A DNA stretch of 64,000 nucleotides. Source: Hypomesus transpacificus (taxonomy: Eukaryota > Chordata > Actinopteri > Osmeriformes > Osmeridae). Below, in pieces: positions 12,001 through 38,447 of the stretch (the first letter of the stretch is position 1; each line of letters starts with the position of its first letter). Location: positions 6,778,160-6,842,159 of the forward strand of contig NC_061062.1 of assembly GCF_021917145.1 (NCBI RefSeq), given 5' to 3'. The position numbers and the translations under genes are program-made. Under the pieces are notes generated by a model. That model was not told where the DNA came from and ran no database searches. It saw nothing but the letters and a program-made list of their open reading frames with translations.

Positions 12001-12419
12001 TCTTGCTCACTGTATGTTTGACTATACATTTGTATTTTTTATTTCCTCAGAATACTTGAACGTAATTGTACCATCCTTTTGTTTGAAGCATGAGCCACAT
12101 AGTAAAAAGCTACTGATGGTGAACACACACACACACGGTGCCATTCTGATGAGGTCATGGTCTTATAGCCTACATGGGGAAAATACTCCAAACGAGTTTG
12201 AATGCATAAGATTTATTTCCTCGGCATTCTTGTGTCCACTAGAGGGCTATATTTCCTCTTTAAAGCATGTATATGCAACAAACACATATTTGGCTCACAT
12301 CAAAGTGTCCAGTTTCAGAAAGCTGGAGTAGCTTGAGGGAGCATTCCCATGGTACCATACTGACCGATGTTTCACACAGTTTTCGCTTTCTACTCTTAAT
12401 CAAGCGTGCTTATGCTTCA

Positions 12420-12432
12420 TGGGAAATGTAGT
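12420..12432 (-). promoter_or_regulatory. Candidate ZNF143-type promoter motif upstream of sfxn5
   Basis: The minus strand reads ACTACATTTCCCA, an exact fit to ACTAYRNNNCCCR, a conserved vertebrate promoter motif associated with ZNF143. It lies about 185 bases upstream of the sfxn5 start codon, a plausible promoter position. Confidence 0.4.
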
Positions 12433-12617
12433 CAGTGTTCTCTAGTTGCCTGAATAAAAGACATGAATGCTGGAGGAAAAAAACTACATTAACTAGCCAA
12501 CAGCGAAACTATTTTGTGTTAATGACGACAGCTTACAATTTCTGACGAGGGTTCCAAAGTTCGCTACGTTGTAAACAACTCGTTCGCCTGACAGCACATG
12601 CTCAACTTCACGCTACA

Positions 12618-24997
<12,380 letters not shown>

Positions 24998-27161
24998 TTG
25001 ATATGTTGGCTGGCCGGGTCACTAGCAGCCATGCCCTGGTGGAGCCATGTGACCAGCCAGACTGGGCCTGCACCTCCCAGCGCTGCCCAGTTAACCACAC
25101 AGCCGACGGGCTTCACAGTGTCACTGGGGACTGGGGAGTTACACAAACGCTTGCTAGGAAAGGGTGTGAAATACAGAGAAAGGGTGTACTATTGCTACTA
25201 CTGCAGCTGTATTGGTGAGATGTTTGCAAAGTGGTCCTTTGAACATTGACAGATCCACAGATCATTGACTAGGATTTTGAATCAGATGTACTCTGACTTT
25301 AGTGAACTCTAAATAAACCCCATTTGCAGCGTTTAATTTGTCAAAGGATGTGCAAATATTTCCTGATAATCTTCTTGAGTAATGCCCTTAGGATTATCTC
25401 GGCCTGGTGTTTAGTTATGTAATCATACTTGATTCATTTACATTTTCCACTTGATGTCTTATCTGCACTACTATCATAAGTTTTATTTACCTGGTTGTCA
25501 AGGGAACATGGCACGGTTGTTGGTTGTGCGGGGCAACGTGACAAGTCACCACAGGCTCGACTATTAGAGAACAGTAGATGTGCCTCCCTTGCAAGGCAAA
25601 TAAAAACAATCTGTTCTCAAACATACGTATTCCTGGCAGAATGTTATACTCTAGAAGGTAAACAACTTCTCGATTGTCGCTTTCGAAAACCCTTCGTCTT
25701 GAGTGTATATATCTCTTCCTCCTCCCTCTATCTCATTCTCCCTCTATCTCACTCTCCCTCCATCTCACTCTCCCTCTATCTCTCTCCCTTTCCTAACTAG
25801 CTCTCCTTCACCTGTGTCCTCCCGGCCCTCCTGTGTCTCTCCTCTGGGCTTGCTTTGTTCTCTGCATTCCTCCCTCTAGTCTCTGCATCCCCCGTCTCTC
25901 CCGTCTGCTGACTCAGGAGAGGGTCTCTGCGCTCGGGGAGAGGAGTGTGACTTGGGGTAATTGTTTTCTATCAGCGGCTCTGAGAGGTGTGGCCCCTCGT
26001 TAGGCACACTGCCAGAGCCTCACCTGCTAACTCAGCTTGGTGGGGAGGGCAGGATGATGTCATCATGAGAGGTGGACGAGAGTGGATATCTCACCTGGAA
26101 CCAAACATTCAGGACAGTGAAATTTCACCTGGAACGACACGTTCAGGACAGTAAAGGAGAATATTTAGGCCTAGCGGCATAGGTCACAAATCAGACGAAT
26201 ATCTCGTTTCTTTTATGCTTTTATTTCTAAAACATCTTAATTTTTTTTAACAATGGTAGCTTGAAAATGTATTTTGTGTGTTGTTAACCAGAGATCAGTG
26301 CTGGATCCAGAGAATGGAAATAATCAGTTAATTCTAGATGGTTCTAGATCATTCCATCACACCAGAGACTGATGAGCTGAATCTGTCAAAGAAGTCCTGT
26401 CATCCATGCAAGCGTCCACCAGCCTGCTCCGATACTGGAGTTCAGAGAGGAACACGCTGTGTGGACGGGAGGAAATAACAACAACAAAAAGAAACAAAAT
26501 CTGTTCATGGTAATGTTGCTTTTTTCATCTGACAGAAAAATAAATAAGTTATATAATTTACCAAGAATGCTCAAGCAACTCTTCATTGAATATATGGGCT
26601 GTGATTGGTCTGCCAGCAGCAGCCTGAGCAGGACTGGCCACGTGTGGCTTTGAGAAGGCCGCTGGCTGCAGGAAGCACTGAAGGACTCTGTGATTCCTTG
26701 TGGGCAAACAGGCAACAGCATGAGGGTTTGGAAAACGATTTGTTAATATCTGTAACTTGACAGACACATGCAGGAACGAGGTGGTTGTTGTGACGTCATA
26801 GACGGGGGTACCCGAACGCTATATACAACAAACAGGACTAAACACAACCAAACAGAAGCAGCATGGGAGGGTTGGCTGTATACCTGGAGACCCCTCACCC
26901 ATCGGGCAGCTAGTGTCATGGGGTGGGGGACCTGTATGGGGGGGAGGGGAGGGGGGGGGGCTGTGTTGGGATGAGTTCAGAGATATGCAGGACGCAAGTG
27001 TCGTGAAGTTCTGAGTCTGTGCATCATGGAACCCAGCTCTTCCCCGCTTGTGACTGAGCTGATCACTCGCTAGTTCTTGCTGTACAGTCTTCTAACTATA
27101 CTCAACAACATGACACAATAAATAGGAGTGGTGTTGGTCCTCGTAGAGTTGGAGGGGCAGC
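24998..27161. other. Intergenic: sfxn5 3'UTR and space to emx1
   Basis: sfxn5 3'UTR to about 25340 with AATAAA at 25312-25317. Then a CTCCCTCTATCTCA-type pyrimidine repeat at 25720-25790, a G-rich run at 26936-26960 and otherwise unremarkable sequence. A minus-strand AATAAA (plus TTTATT at 26220-26225) could end emx1. The two genes converge here. Confidence 0.55.
25312..25317 (+). promoter_or_regulatory. Polyadenylation signal AATAAA (sfxn5)
   Basis: Canonical hexamer 315 bases after the sfxn5 stop codon. Confidence 0.6.
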
Positions 27162-30100
27162 TCAGTCCTCTGAGGTGACGTCGATGTCCTCTGAGCTGCC
27201 CTGCTTGGTGGCAATGCGCCAGCGGTTGATGTGGTGGTTGCCCTTCTTCTTCTGCTGACTATCCGGACCCTCCTCCTCCAGCTTTTGACGCTTGTACTTA
27301 GTCCTCCGGTTCTGAAACCACACCTTGACCTGTGGAGGAGGAGTCGTGTCAGAGCATACAGCGACGCTGCTGAGGGTGTTCCAGCTGGTTTTCGCTTTTA
27401 TCCACCAGGTAACCAATGGTACACTTCCTATGAGGACCTGCCCATCACAGCCATGATTAACACATAACTGACCAGTTAACAGTAGCCTACAAGATAAGTT
27501 TGTGTTTGTATGTGGTGGGGATGGTAAACGCTAAATGCTTTAGAAAAAACTAACTTAGTATTTATACAATTTGCTAAACTTTGCATCATTGAATTACACG
27601 GGAACTCCACGTTCAGGGGAAAGTGTGTCTAAACAGATTATAGCATACCTGTCGCAGGTGTGTAGTACATTTAGCTTTTAACTGTAATCTATGATACGTG
27701 CGCTAGAAGCGTTGGATATAAAATGATTAGACATTTGCATATTTTTTATGGCTTTATGGCGGGGTTGCTATTGTTAAATGTGAATTTAACTGCGATAAGG
27801 ATTTTAGTGAGGGAGAGTAAAATCACACACTTGACATGGGCATCCAATACGCATGTTGCTATTAGCCTGGCAGGTCTGTCAATCTGGCAGAAGATACACA
27901 TTTATTAAAAATAAGTAGCCGACAATTTTAAGCCTAATGTTGACAAAGAAATAAGAAACACTACCTCCCTTATCATAATAGCATATATGTTAATCACACC
28001 TATAGGCTATTAAACCACAACAGCATTTCATTTAAATCTCATCCCCACTGATCCGCAAAAAACCCAATCTGCACATATTACTGAAGCGCCTTTGCGGTTG
28101 CCTGATTGTAATTTTCTCTCTGTTCGTTTTTAATGCTCAACTGCGGGAAATATTATACTGTATAGGAATATGTATTTAGGCTACATAAAAGACAATCATT
28201 AGGCCTATTATTTGACGTATTCGCTCATAACATTAATTTGCCTAATTAGTCACAATCTTGAAACACGTGATGGGCATAATTGGTTTGGGCTTAAAGTACA
28301 AAATAGAAATACTACGGATGTTAACCAAGCAATCGAATCTGGCTGTTTTTCTCAATACGGGTGTTCACCTGTGTTTCCGATAAATTGAGGCTGTTGGCCA
28401 GTTGCTTTCTCTCGGCTCCAACCACATAGTGGTTCTTTTCGAAGGCCCTCTCCAGACGCAGCAGCTGCGAGGGCGAGAACGCCGTGCGGATGCGTTTGGG
28501 TTTCCTGGCGAAGGGGCCGTGGAGGAGAAGACTATCTTGGGTAACATCGTTGCCTGCCGACAAGGGAATGACAATCAGATTCAAAGTTGAAAAATGACGT
28601 GTTGTCAGTAAGCATGAGTGTTTACAGTAGCCTATGAATAAAACACATTTTAAAACAAATTTTAACCCAAATAATTGAATGCGTTATGATTAGAAATAAG
28701 AAAATATAGCAACACAGTTGTAATAATCTATTAATCTGTAATAATCTAAGGTATTCAAATATAACACATATCACAATGTCATAATAATAGGTCGAATCAT
28801 TTAGCCTTACCGATACTTAACAATCAGTTTGCTTAGCCCAAATCAGCGCCAATCTGAAACGATAATTTAAACCTGACCTTTTTGGGGGGTTCCATCGGAC
28901 ACAAATGTGCTATTTTAACTTTTAGTGCGCTAAACATTATTCTTAAGGCTAACAAACCGACAGGATATTCAGTTTATTAATATTTTTATGCTATAATTGG
29001 TAGGATGTTTTGGGACTCAAAATGCCACTAATTTGGTTCAGGGATAGGTATTCCATATAAAATAGGCCTATACACAATTCTAAACGTTTTTAATTCTATC
29101 ACAAGAATTTTGCTGAGATTACTATTGGATCTATTGTTACATTGACTAGGCTATTTCACATAATACACAGACACACACTTCTATCTTCTATCCGATGCGC
29201 CTAAATTGTAATAGCCTAACTCTAATAACATTTACCAAGCGCAGACATCACTGACGTTAAACATGTTGTTCTTTCTTTAGCTCACTCTTCAATGCCGTGT
29301 TGTTGTTACTCAGACATGATGTTAACTTGTTTTACCTCAGGAATTCAGAAAGGTGTTTTTCTTTTTTAACTAATTATTTCAAATCTATTTTGTTTTATTG
29401 TGTGGGGAGATCTGTTTCCTAAGGTTCTAAGTTATTGTATTAAGCATTCTGAACTTGTGCTACCGTAATACATATAGCCTACGGCATGAGCGCTGTTAAA
29501 CCGTTGCATTTGTCAATAGACATTTTATTTTCTGTATTTTTAATATGGCACTCAGCGTTATCATGTGTAGTTATTTTTTGCCCTTGCGATGTACTTTAGC
29601 CTTTGTGTTGTCACGCAGAGATTTAGTGCCTACAAAAATAATGGTTTAGTTGACCTCCGGCAGCTTCACTTATTACAACAGAATATAGCAGTTATCTAAT
29701 TCCCGCTGTGCCGATACTAAAGTATAGCCGGGGGTAGATCCATATTGGAATAACAAGATAAGCAGTCTCCAGCATTATCTGTCTGTACCTGTGGCTCCTT
29801 CTGGTTCAAACCTACTACACAAGTAGACTGCAGTCATCCCATGGAATCCCATTGCCGTCCAAGGTGACACAGCCTAAATAATGTGTGAGTAGGCTATAGT
29901 TAATATTGTCTTTGATTATTAGACATCAGGTTCAAGTTACTTTATTTGCACCCGTAAATTTTGACTACATTTGGTCTACATTTGGTCTGCACATTTTGGA
30001 ATGATCGTCTGACATCACGTGAGAATGAATACATCTGAATTGCCCGTACCAATCAACACAGATACCCTGCAGGATAGTATACATACTATAAAGTCTATTA

Positions 30101-30558
30101 TAGCCGGTTCCCTCCCCACACTCTCTCTTTTTCATCCACACATGCCCAGAAACATGCCCGCGCTCGTGCGCAAAAGAAAACGTTTCCCTGTGCGTTTCTC
30201 AATGAAGAAAAATACCTTGAAATCTGTGTCCAAAGAACCTGTTTCTTAAAACCCACGGGTAGAAATTAAGTGGGTCTCGATGTTGTGTCCCAAAGAAGTG
30301 CGGGTGCTGAAGATGCGGCCCTCCTAGCTGGGGAGGGTTCATGGTCAGTGAGTGGTGGTTTACCGCCTCAGGGAACACGAGCTCCGGGTTTTGGTATAGT
30401 GACCTTCCTGTTGGACCCTGGTAAGTGTTCATGAAAGCGTCTGTGGGGTTGGGATAACTTAGTGCCGTTGGTCGGATAGGATCTTCGGTAGTTAAATGAT
30501 TCTCTTTGGCGACTAAAGACTCTATCGTAAAGCAACGCTTGCCTGCTGACGAAAACAT
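27162..30558 (-). CDS. emx1: Empty spiracles homeobox 1 transcription factor (3 exons, 231 aa)
   Basis: EMX proteins pattern the dorsal forebrain and other anterior tissues as nuclear DNA-binding factors. Exons on the minus strand: 30558-30216, 28553-28369 and 27329-27162; phases agree. [18 protein letters not shown] holds the EH1-like FTIESLV (Groucho/TLE contact). The YPW hexapeptide lies in [15 protein letters not shown]. The homeodomain spans residues 133-192 ([10 protein letters not shown], then [17 protein letters not shown]). The tail [12 protein letters not shown] and DIDVTSED are EMX hallmarks. TKYKR rather than TKFKR favours EMX1 over EMX2, as does synteny. The second Met (30558) was chosen over 30570 because it aligns exactly with family N-termini. 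Intron 2 falls between homeodomain residues 44 and 45. Confidence 0.94.
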
Positions 30559-32839
30559 GTTCTCAAACATTCGAGGTATCCAGAAAACGAGAAATTACTT
30601 GCCACTTCCTCCTTGATGCGAATAAAATCGGCAGGCACCCTCAAAAGGGCATGATGGTCCAGTACACAGGTGCCTTTTACCGTTTTGGTTCTGAAAATCA
30701 AAGTCAATAGATTTGTTGAAACTGATCCATGGAGCCTTGTGGGTGAGGAGAATCTCTGTGGAGATATGCATGGATGTCCTGAACCCCACAACTCACATGT
30801 GCTACGCCAGACTGCTCTGATTGGACAGTTACACCTGCCAATGAGTTTTCCAAGTACCTGGCTCGTGGATCACTCGGGGGGTGGGTGAATTGGAGTTGGA
30901 GTCAGTTTAGCTTCTCATCTAAAACTAGCCCATATAGGCCTATCATGTCTATAATGCAGTGAGTTTATAAGGATTTGTAGTGTACTGTGTCAGATTGAGG
31001 TCTCTTTAAGGCGCACCAACATCATGTCGATGTATTTGTCTGTTTGTTTGTTTGTACATAATGGGTGACATATTTATACCCTTCTGCACAACAGGGAGTC
31101 CCTTTTCAAAGCAACAAAGAGTTGCCTGCACCCATTATCATGATAACCGGGGCCCGTAGCTTTTCTCCGCCGGTCACTTGCGCCACTTATTCAATGTTAT
31201 TGTCTTTGCATGCGCGTAAATATATGCCTCCATTTAATTTGGGCTAAATTTATTTTGAATTAATAATTAGACAATCGCGACAGATAAATGTTCCTATTGG
31301 TTTCATCCAGGAAACTTGTAAATTAAGGAGTAAAGTTCATTAGTAGGTCTAGACTATCAGATACATATTAAAATGTAGGTGTATCAGCGGAATCACTCAA
31401 GAAAGCTAACCAGCCATCTTTCGTCGCATTGAATAAGCAGTACTAGCCTAATAGGCTACATTACACAGCTAGATAGATCTATAACCTACAGTATTAATTA
31501 CATGACCCTACATGTTAGCTATTAGTATTACCTAATTCTTCATGGTAACATTATTAGGCCCTATATTAATGCTATGGTTATGAAATAGGCTGAAATATTA
31601 CAAAATAAAATGATTTAAATACAATATCTTTCAGAGGCATAACATTATGGCCTACTCGATGTTTATAGTTTTTATTTTTTACACTTTTATATGAATCTAG
31701 CCTTAATTCACGCGAATAGCCTCATGGTATATGCTATATAGGCTGTTAAAATAATGTCTAAAATAGATTTAGGCCTACCTCCGTTATCGGTTTGTAATAA
31801 ACAGTCTATTAGCATCATCAATTTTAGATTTTTTGACACATTCCGTAATATAATGTAGGCTATCTTTATTTTGTAGGCAACATATCCAGTTACAAATGTA
31901 CCACTTGTTAACTGGTGAGATTCAAGCGCTGGTGAACCCCGACACATTATGCAAAGGGAGTCATTAAGTGTTTGCATGGACCGGAACGCGCTGTTTTAAC
32001 CAGAAACATCCCGCGTCTTGGCTGATCATATATTAACCATCCACTGTTTCAATGGAGACAGTTCCGCCAAGTTTGGAGGCATGGGAGATAGATATCTTCA
32101 GCAAAGTCTCACAAGTCTGCCGCTGTGATTTAGGCTATATGGAAATTGTCTGTCCGCATGCCTATATAGGCTACTACAAATAATTCAGTTTTACATGGAT
32201 TGTTTTGTATGAAAAGCCCGTATAGTCCAAGTAGAAAGCATTGTCTTAATTTTTTACTTCGGTATTTCCCTCAGAAAAACGAGAGCCTTGGTTAAGCTTT
32301 GGTGTTTAGCTTTCATGGTGCACTCCTAGTTAATAATTATGTGGCTAATATGCTTCTTTAGTGCATTAGAAAATCATTACCGATGAAAATTATGAGGTAG
32401 AACAAGATGTTGATTGGGCGTTTAAGGCTAAAGGCCCTTAAAGTCAGTCATTGTATTAGAGGAAGTTCTTCATTATTATAGAAAAACACTTCAAAAGAAA
32501 AACATTTTAAAGACCAGTAGAAATCAGGAAGAAGCAATGGGCAGTGCATGTATAGACCACATTGCCTGAGGTCGATCCAATGATAAGATCGTTATTGAAA
32601 TATTTTCTTTCATTTAGCCGTGCAGTAGGACAGGGAAATATGCCTACTGGACTGGGAATATCAGAATTCGTTTATAAAAATTATTAAGACGTTGGAAATA
32701 TTTCATAAAATATTATTAACATGACTAATATATATTTTTAAATGCTATACGCTGTGAGGTAGGCATATACAAACGTTACCGCGCATCTATGCTACACTTG
32801 GGCACTCTCGCATGCACAATGTCGTAGACAGTCCACACT

Positions 32840-32988
<149 letters not shown>

Positions 32989-35589
32989 GTGTAGGGCCAC
33001 AATATAATAGGCTTAATACTTTTTAAATGTTAAGGCTGCTTTTCGTTGAGAATAAGAGCAGTCATTGGGAACGGCTTCGCATGCCCTTTGTTAATGTTAA
33101 TATTTATAAAATGCTGCGCCCTGGTCGCTAACCCTGACCAGACCTGGTTAATAAATGACTAAACAGCATACCATTAACATAACTAGCCAACATAGTTACA
33201 CACGTACAAGTATCAAGCCTCGCTAGTTCCACTATTTGTAATATTTTACATAAGCTACATTATCTTCACTTTAAACAATTACATTGCACAGATAGGCCTA
33301 CGCGTGTTCATCTTCCATGCCTTGTTTGCGGCTTGGTTCTCTGAAGTGTCAGCAGCAGAAGGTTCAATTGCTGACACGCAGCGCGTGCTAAATTACGTTG
33401 TTGTCACACTGCTGTCAGTGCCGTGCTGCCCTCTACTGGTGTTGGAGTCAAGGGCCTGTGTAGCCATACCTGCCAGTCATAAATGAGTTAGGTGTTCAAT
33501 GACCCACCGAGGACCCCTGCCGGTTCAAGGTCTAGTTTACCAAGGCTACATAGCCTGTCACATGTTTTTCATTTTCATTTTCGTGTGTCTGTTCAACATA
33601 AAAGTTGTGTAAATGCTTTAGCAGTAAAATAGCCTATGTAACATAAACTGTCAAGAAAGTGCTGTTGCCTAACTAAACGGCTTCCATTTGTTGATATTTC
33701 AAGACATGATTATAACACATCTCTTATGCTGCCATCGTGCGGTTAAGAAGTTTTGTGTTTTAGGCCAAATCACTTTTGAAAAACCTTGTTTTTCCATATT
33801 ATGTTAATCTAATGTTTGTTAGGCTAATGACAAATTCGATTAAATATGTTTGACTCAAGCAGCCTTCTCCTTTGTAATCTCAAATGTTGATGGCTTGGTA
33901 AACATCGAAACGTTTATTTATGTTGAAACAAATGTGGCCTAAACATGATCACTGTTCCATTCACTATGAAATCAGTAATAAACAACTTGTAGCCAAATTT
34001 ACGGTGGAGTTGTAGGCTACTATTTAGAGGGTTAGCTTAGGCTAGTTTCACATCATCATTGCATTGTTTGCAACTTTACTCTAACGAATTAATATCCGTT
34101 TCAGAAATTGGCAATGCAATGGGTCTGTTAGCACCGATTAATTAAGGTGTCATCAAAGCAGCAAAACATTGAACACTACTGGTCAAAGATGGCTAATCAT
34201 TCGGTAGCAGTGGCGTGAGGCTGTGAGCGGGGAGACCCTATATGTGTCCAACTAGCTCGCACCTCTGTCCATTAATAAACTAATTGCCCATTTTGTTTCG
34301 CATTAGTGCTGTGTGTTCAGCTAATCTATTCCACTTAAATACCTGAAAAATTTCACCCCATCATAACGAGATGGTAAAAGTAGCACTCCCTTGCGTTTAT
34401 GTCACCTTGATGGGAAATGGAAACGTTCACCACCTGTATGGGCTCCGCTAGGTCTTCCCCCCCCCCGCGCTTAAACAAACATCTCAGCCGGTCACTCCCA
34501 GGTGGCTGTGGTGAATGCGCCTGCATCATTCCGGAGTGTTTTTGACATGACCAGATAAGTTATTTAACTATTTGCATCCCACGTATCTTTTCAAGTGACA
34601 TTACAAGCTCAACTCACACCACAAATCCAGCTCATTGGCTGTTACAATAGGAATATATCAAATGTGTGGCTCGGATGGAGTGAGCGGTGAATTCCATGTC
34701 AAGCCCAGTTATTTGCTTTACCACAACCTGCCCTTCATGGTTGATGTTCTCTCTGAATGGCTCGAAGAACAGGAACCACGCTATTTCCTGGGAAACAGAA
34801 CGCATTTAAATGATCTACAGATTGTTCTCCAAACATGAGATGGCCATTTAAAGTGGGTCCACTCCTTGTGGTCCCTGTCCCTTGTTAGAAGTCATTGTGC
34901 ATGTCAAATGAAGCCTTTCACAATGAGACAAAGGATGACGTGTACTTCAAACGATTGTAATGGAAGTTAATGACTATTAGATAGAGTAGAAGGGCCTTGC
35001 TCTGCAAATAAAATGCAAACTAGGATTTTACAATTGCCTACCCTAAAACGTATCCTAGTTCAAATGAACTGCACTTCCCTATTCGACCGCGTAATGGCGG
35101 TTATTTCTTTCCATGAGAACTTTCACACCTCCAGGGCATTGCACCTAGACCAACCAAGACGTGCATGGAGGATTAATTCTCTGATTTTGTCTAAGGAAAC
35201 TATTCAATTAAATTAAATAAAGAAATCATAACGGTACCCGTCACTCATGAAAAAGAAAATCGCATAAAAAATCCCCAATCGACCACAATGCCAAACGACA
35301 TTTTTATAGGCATTTAGTAATTCTGCTGTTATCTCTGGCCTCCCTCGGAGTTGTGGTGTTAGTAGAGACGTCAGAGGCCGATTAGAACAATGCTGCGGAA
35401 TAGTGAGAAAAGATGTAACACTTTCTGTTACCGACTGATTAGGAAGCGGTTTCCGACCCCACGGGGTTTCGGGAGATCCTGGCATGTTCTCAGGGTGCCC
35501 TGTGCTAATTGGGACAGGGAGCCAGTAACCCCCTCTCCATCCCTAGTTTTTCCCAAGCCTGTGTCCCACAATGGGATTACACAGGGCTG

Positions 35590-35612
35590 GGAGGGGGGGG
35601 GGGGGGGGGGGT
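35590..35612 (+). repeat. Poly-G tract
   Basis: About 22 consecutive G between gggctgggag and tcctgg. Confidence 0.88.
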
Positions 35613-35687
35613 CCTGGATGATCGCATCGGAGACGGTTCCTGGGTCTTACCCAAGCTGTTTCACTGTCTCCCCCCTAATAACCTGGG

Positions 35688-36020
35688 GGAAAGGAGAGGG
35701 AGGCAGGGAGCGGGGTGAGACACAGGGGGAGACAGGAGAGGAAGGACAGAGAGAAGGGTGAGGAGAAGAGAGACAGGGAGAAAGGAGAGAAATAAGGGGA
35801 GAAGGGAGAGGGGAGGGAGAGCGAGAGGGAAAACAGAGAAAGAGAGAGAACGGAGAGGAGAGTGGAGAGTGGGAGGCAGGAGAAGAGATGGGGAGATAAG
35901 AGATGAGGCACAGAGAGAGGGGTGCTGGGGAAAAGATAGGAGAGAGGAGAGACAAGGAGAGGAGAGAGAGGGGGGGAGACAGTAGAAATGGGGAGAGAGG
36001 AGAAACAAGGGGAGAAGGAG
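35688..36020 (+). repeat. Polypurine block of gggagagagg type
   Basis: About 330 bases, overwhelmingly A and G on the + strand, with no simple period. Frames on either strand are Arg/Glu/Gly or Ser/Leu/Pro strings and were not treated as genes. Confidence 0.85.
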
Positions 36021-37342
36021 TCAGCACTCCTTGCTATTCATTAAATCATTCTTTTAATTCGGTTGCCAGACCTATTCTGCCTCACCTTGGTTCTGTTTAT
36101 TGTTTCTGAAATAAATCTCACATTTGGTTACAGGAGACAGGATGTAGTTAGAGTGTTTCTACTATTGATGAGGCCATGACAAACATGGCTCCTCAGGCTG
36201 TCCTGGTCTGTCAGTCTGTCTGTCTGTCTGTCTGTCTGTCTGCGTTAAGGTGTTAGGGTTCAGGCTGACATCACCAGAGTCCCAGTGCTTCTAATCTCTG
36301 CATCCCGATTCCCTCACACTCGATCCACTCTCGGCTGTCTAATCCCGCCTGTCTGCAGACAGGACTGGACAGCATGTGTGCTTCTGCATGAGACATTAGC
36401 TTTCAATGCAGCTCTGCCTCCCCACGAAGAGACAAGAGACAAGGCACCTGCCCTCCAAGGGTCAGCCTGGGCAGGGGGCAAGAGGGGCCACTGACAACAG
36501 GCGTACTGACCGTTTAAACAGATTAGACACAGAGAACATGTTCTCAGTCCCGAGACAGACTGACCCCCACCACCCCTGGCTACATATATCCCTCCTAATC
36601 CCCAGGTAGTTATTTATTTGCTTAGTTTAATCAGGGGGAACCATGGCCTGGTCCTTGGTCTGGGCACAAACTACTTTGGGTCACATCAAACCCTCAGGAA
36701 ATATCAGCATGTCACCATTAAGCAATCCTTTATAGTGGGACCAAGCTGCAAGATTCTTAGGAAGGGGATGTAACAATAGTGCCTGGTACTGAAGATGTAC
36801 ATGAAACTGACATTGCTAGTTAACTTTATTTATAGTAAGTATAAGATCAATCTTTCATAGATTAATCCATTTTGATAATCACATGTATTCGTTTGAATTT
36901 AGATAGGAATTACACCAAGGTTTATGGTTGGAGTGATTAACAATTGTGATGTTTTTTTGTGTAAAATTTCGGTCATTATCTGATTTTTCTAATTAGAGTG
37001 AAGTCCTTAAAGCCACGCAGATAAGTAATGAAAACAATCTGCTACATTGGATATAACCGAATCAAGTTGAGCTTTTTAATGCTCGATCTTTCGAAAGGCC
37101 AAATCAAAGAACGCACTCAAGTCAGAGGTTTTCAGTTCAGAAAATATATTTAGTTATATATCACATATAAAATACATTGTGGTTTTATGTAAGGACAATA
37201 AAGTAAGAAACATCGTTTAAATATAGAGCTATACATCTATTATTAAATATTTATACAAGCAGTAGGTCTCCGCCGATTCAGCTGCGTTCTGTTCAAATGT
37301 CCGAGTTCCGTAAACGACTTGTTCTAGCCTAGACCAAACAGA

Positions 37343-38363
37343 TTAGCAGTGATCAAGAGGTCCATCAATATCCACATCAGAGCCGTCAGAGAAGTCGATC
37401 TCCTCATCTTCGTCCCCCTCCTCCTGTCCCTGAGAACCGGGGCTCCTCGGAGGGGCCGCCAGCCCAAGCTTCGCCAGCTTCGCCTGCTGCTGCTCCAGGC
37501 TCTGCTTCCGCCATTTGATACGGCGGTTCTGAAACCAGACTTTAACCTAGAAAAATGAACAGCAAACAGTTATAAAAGCAGAACACATGAGATACACTTA
37601 AGAGCTAAGAAATCTACCAAACTCCGTTAAAATCCCTTAAGTCAGGCCAAATCAACAGTTTAATACACTAATGGGATTCTGCGTACCTGAGCTTCGGTAA
37701 GTTGCAACGCGGACGCCAGGAGGAATCTCTCTGATCCGACCATATACTGCTGGCGAGCGAACTCTTTCTCCAACCGGGAAAGTTGTTCGTTGGTGAAGCT
37801 CGTGCGCATTCGTTTGGATTTCCCTCCTTTGTGCTTGAATGAGTGAACGCCGACTTTGGACTGAGCTGAATCTGTAAGACAGTTTAATAGTAGTTAAACA
37901 TTTTTTACTGGGATTGCAGCCTATTTTTCCTTCAATTTAAAAGTCGACTTCAAAACATAATTAAGTCTAAATTACCTTGGGGGTAAAAGGAGCCTCGACA
38001 AGACGCCTGGTATGTGAACGGTGGACAGCAGTAGACAGAATACCCTGGCTGTGTGTGCATCACCGTATGCAGCATATTCGGTGTGTAAAGATACTGCGGT
38101 ATGGGTGAGCACATCTGACCCGCTAGCGGATGAAGCGCGGCTGCTGACTGGTATTTCATTCCGCAGGGAGTGGGACTGGTCCGGCCGGTGATTCTCTCAT
38201 CGGGCTTAGCAAGCAAAGCGTCAATGGTAAACGATTTCCCAGTGGCAGGTTTTGTCGTTGAGGCGCACTGGGTTCCAGGATACTGTGGATAAGACGATGC
38301 GTAATTACGCACAGGATAGCCGTAAGCCCCGGTTGGTCTGTTCAGTACTTGCATGTTGTCCAA
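37343..38363 (-). CDS. noto: Notochord homeobox transcription factor (floating head), 3 exons, 258 aa
   Basis: Noto is a nuclear factor needed for notochord fate in vertebrates. Exons on the minus strand: 38363-37976, 37871-37687 and 37546-37343, phases consistent. [11 protein letters not shown] carries an EH1-like FTIDALL. The homeodomain is at residues 148-207: [19 protein letters not shown], then [20 protein letters not shown], then [20 protein letters not shown]. The acidic C-terminus ([18 protein letters not shown]) is typical of vertebrate Noto. Synteny with emx1, sfxn5 and rab11fip5 agrees. Intron positions match emx1 exactly, including the one between homeodomain residues 44 and 45. 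A second in-frame Met three codons downstream (38354, MQVLNRP) could be the true start. Confidence 0.9.
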
Positions 38364-38439
38364 GAAAAAAAAAACTACTCGTAGTCTGCGTCCAATTGTA
38401 GCAAGAAGAGATGTACTGGCACTCCTGGCGAGGAGTCCC

Positions 38440-38447
38440 TATTTATA
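38440..38447 (-). promoter_or_regulatory. TATA box of noto
   Basis: The minus strand reads ggTATAAATAggg, 77 bases upstream of the start codon, predicting a transcription start near 38415 and a short 5'UTR. A T-box half-site-like AGGTGT lies just upstream (plus 38464-38469). Confidence 0.65.

Noticed and set aside
27231..27467. Plus-strand Leu-rich frame over emx1 exon 3
   Set aside because: Shadow of the emx1 homeobox coding strand.
34635..34838. 67-codon open frame that looks protein-like (MVDVLSEWLEEQEP)
   Set aside because: No splice partners, no family match, and short enough to occur by chance in 6.8 kb of AT-rich DNA.
35647..36027. Ser/Leu/Pro-rich minus-strand frames
   Set aside because: Antisense of a 330-base polypurine block.
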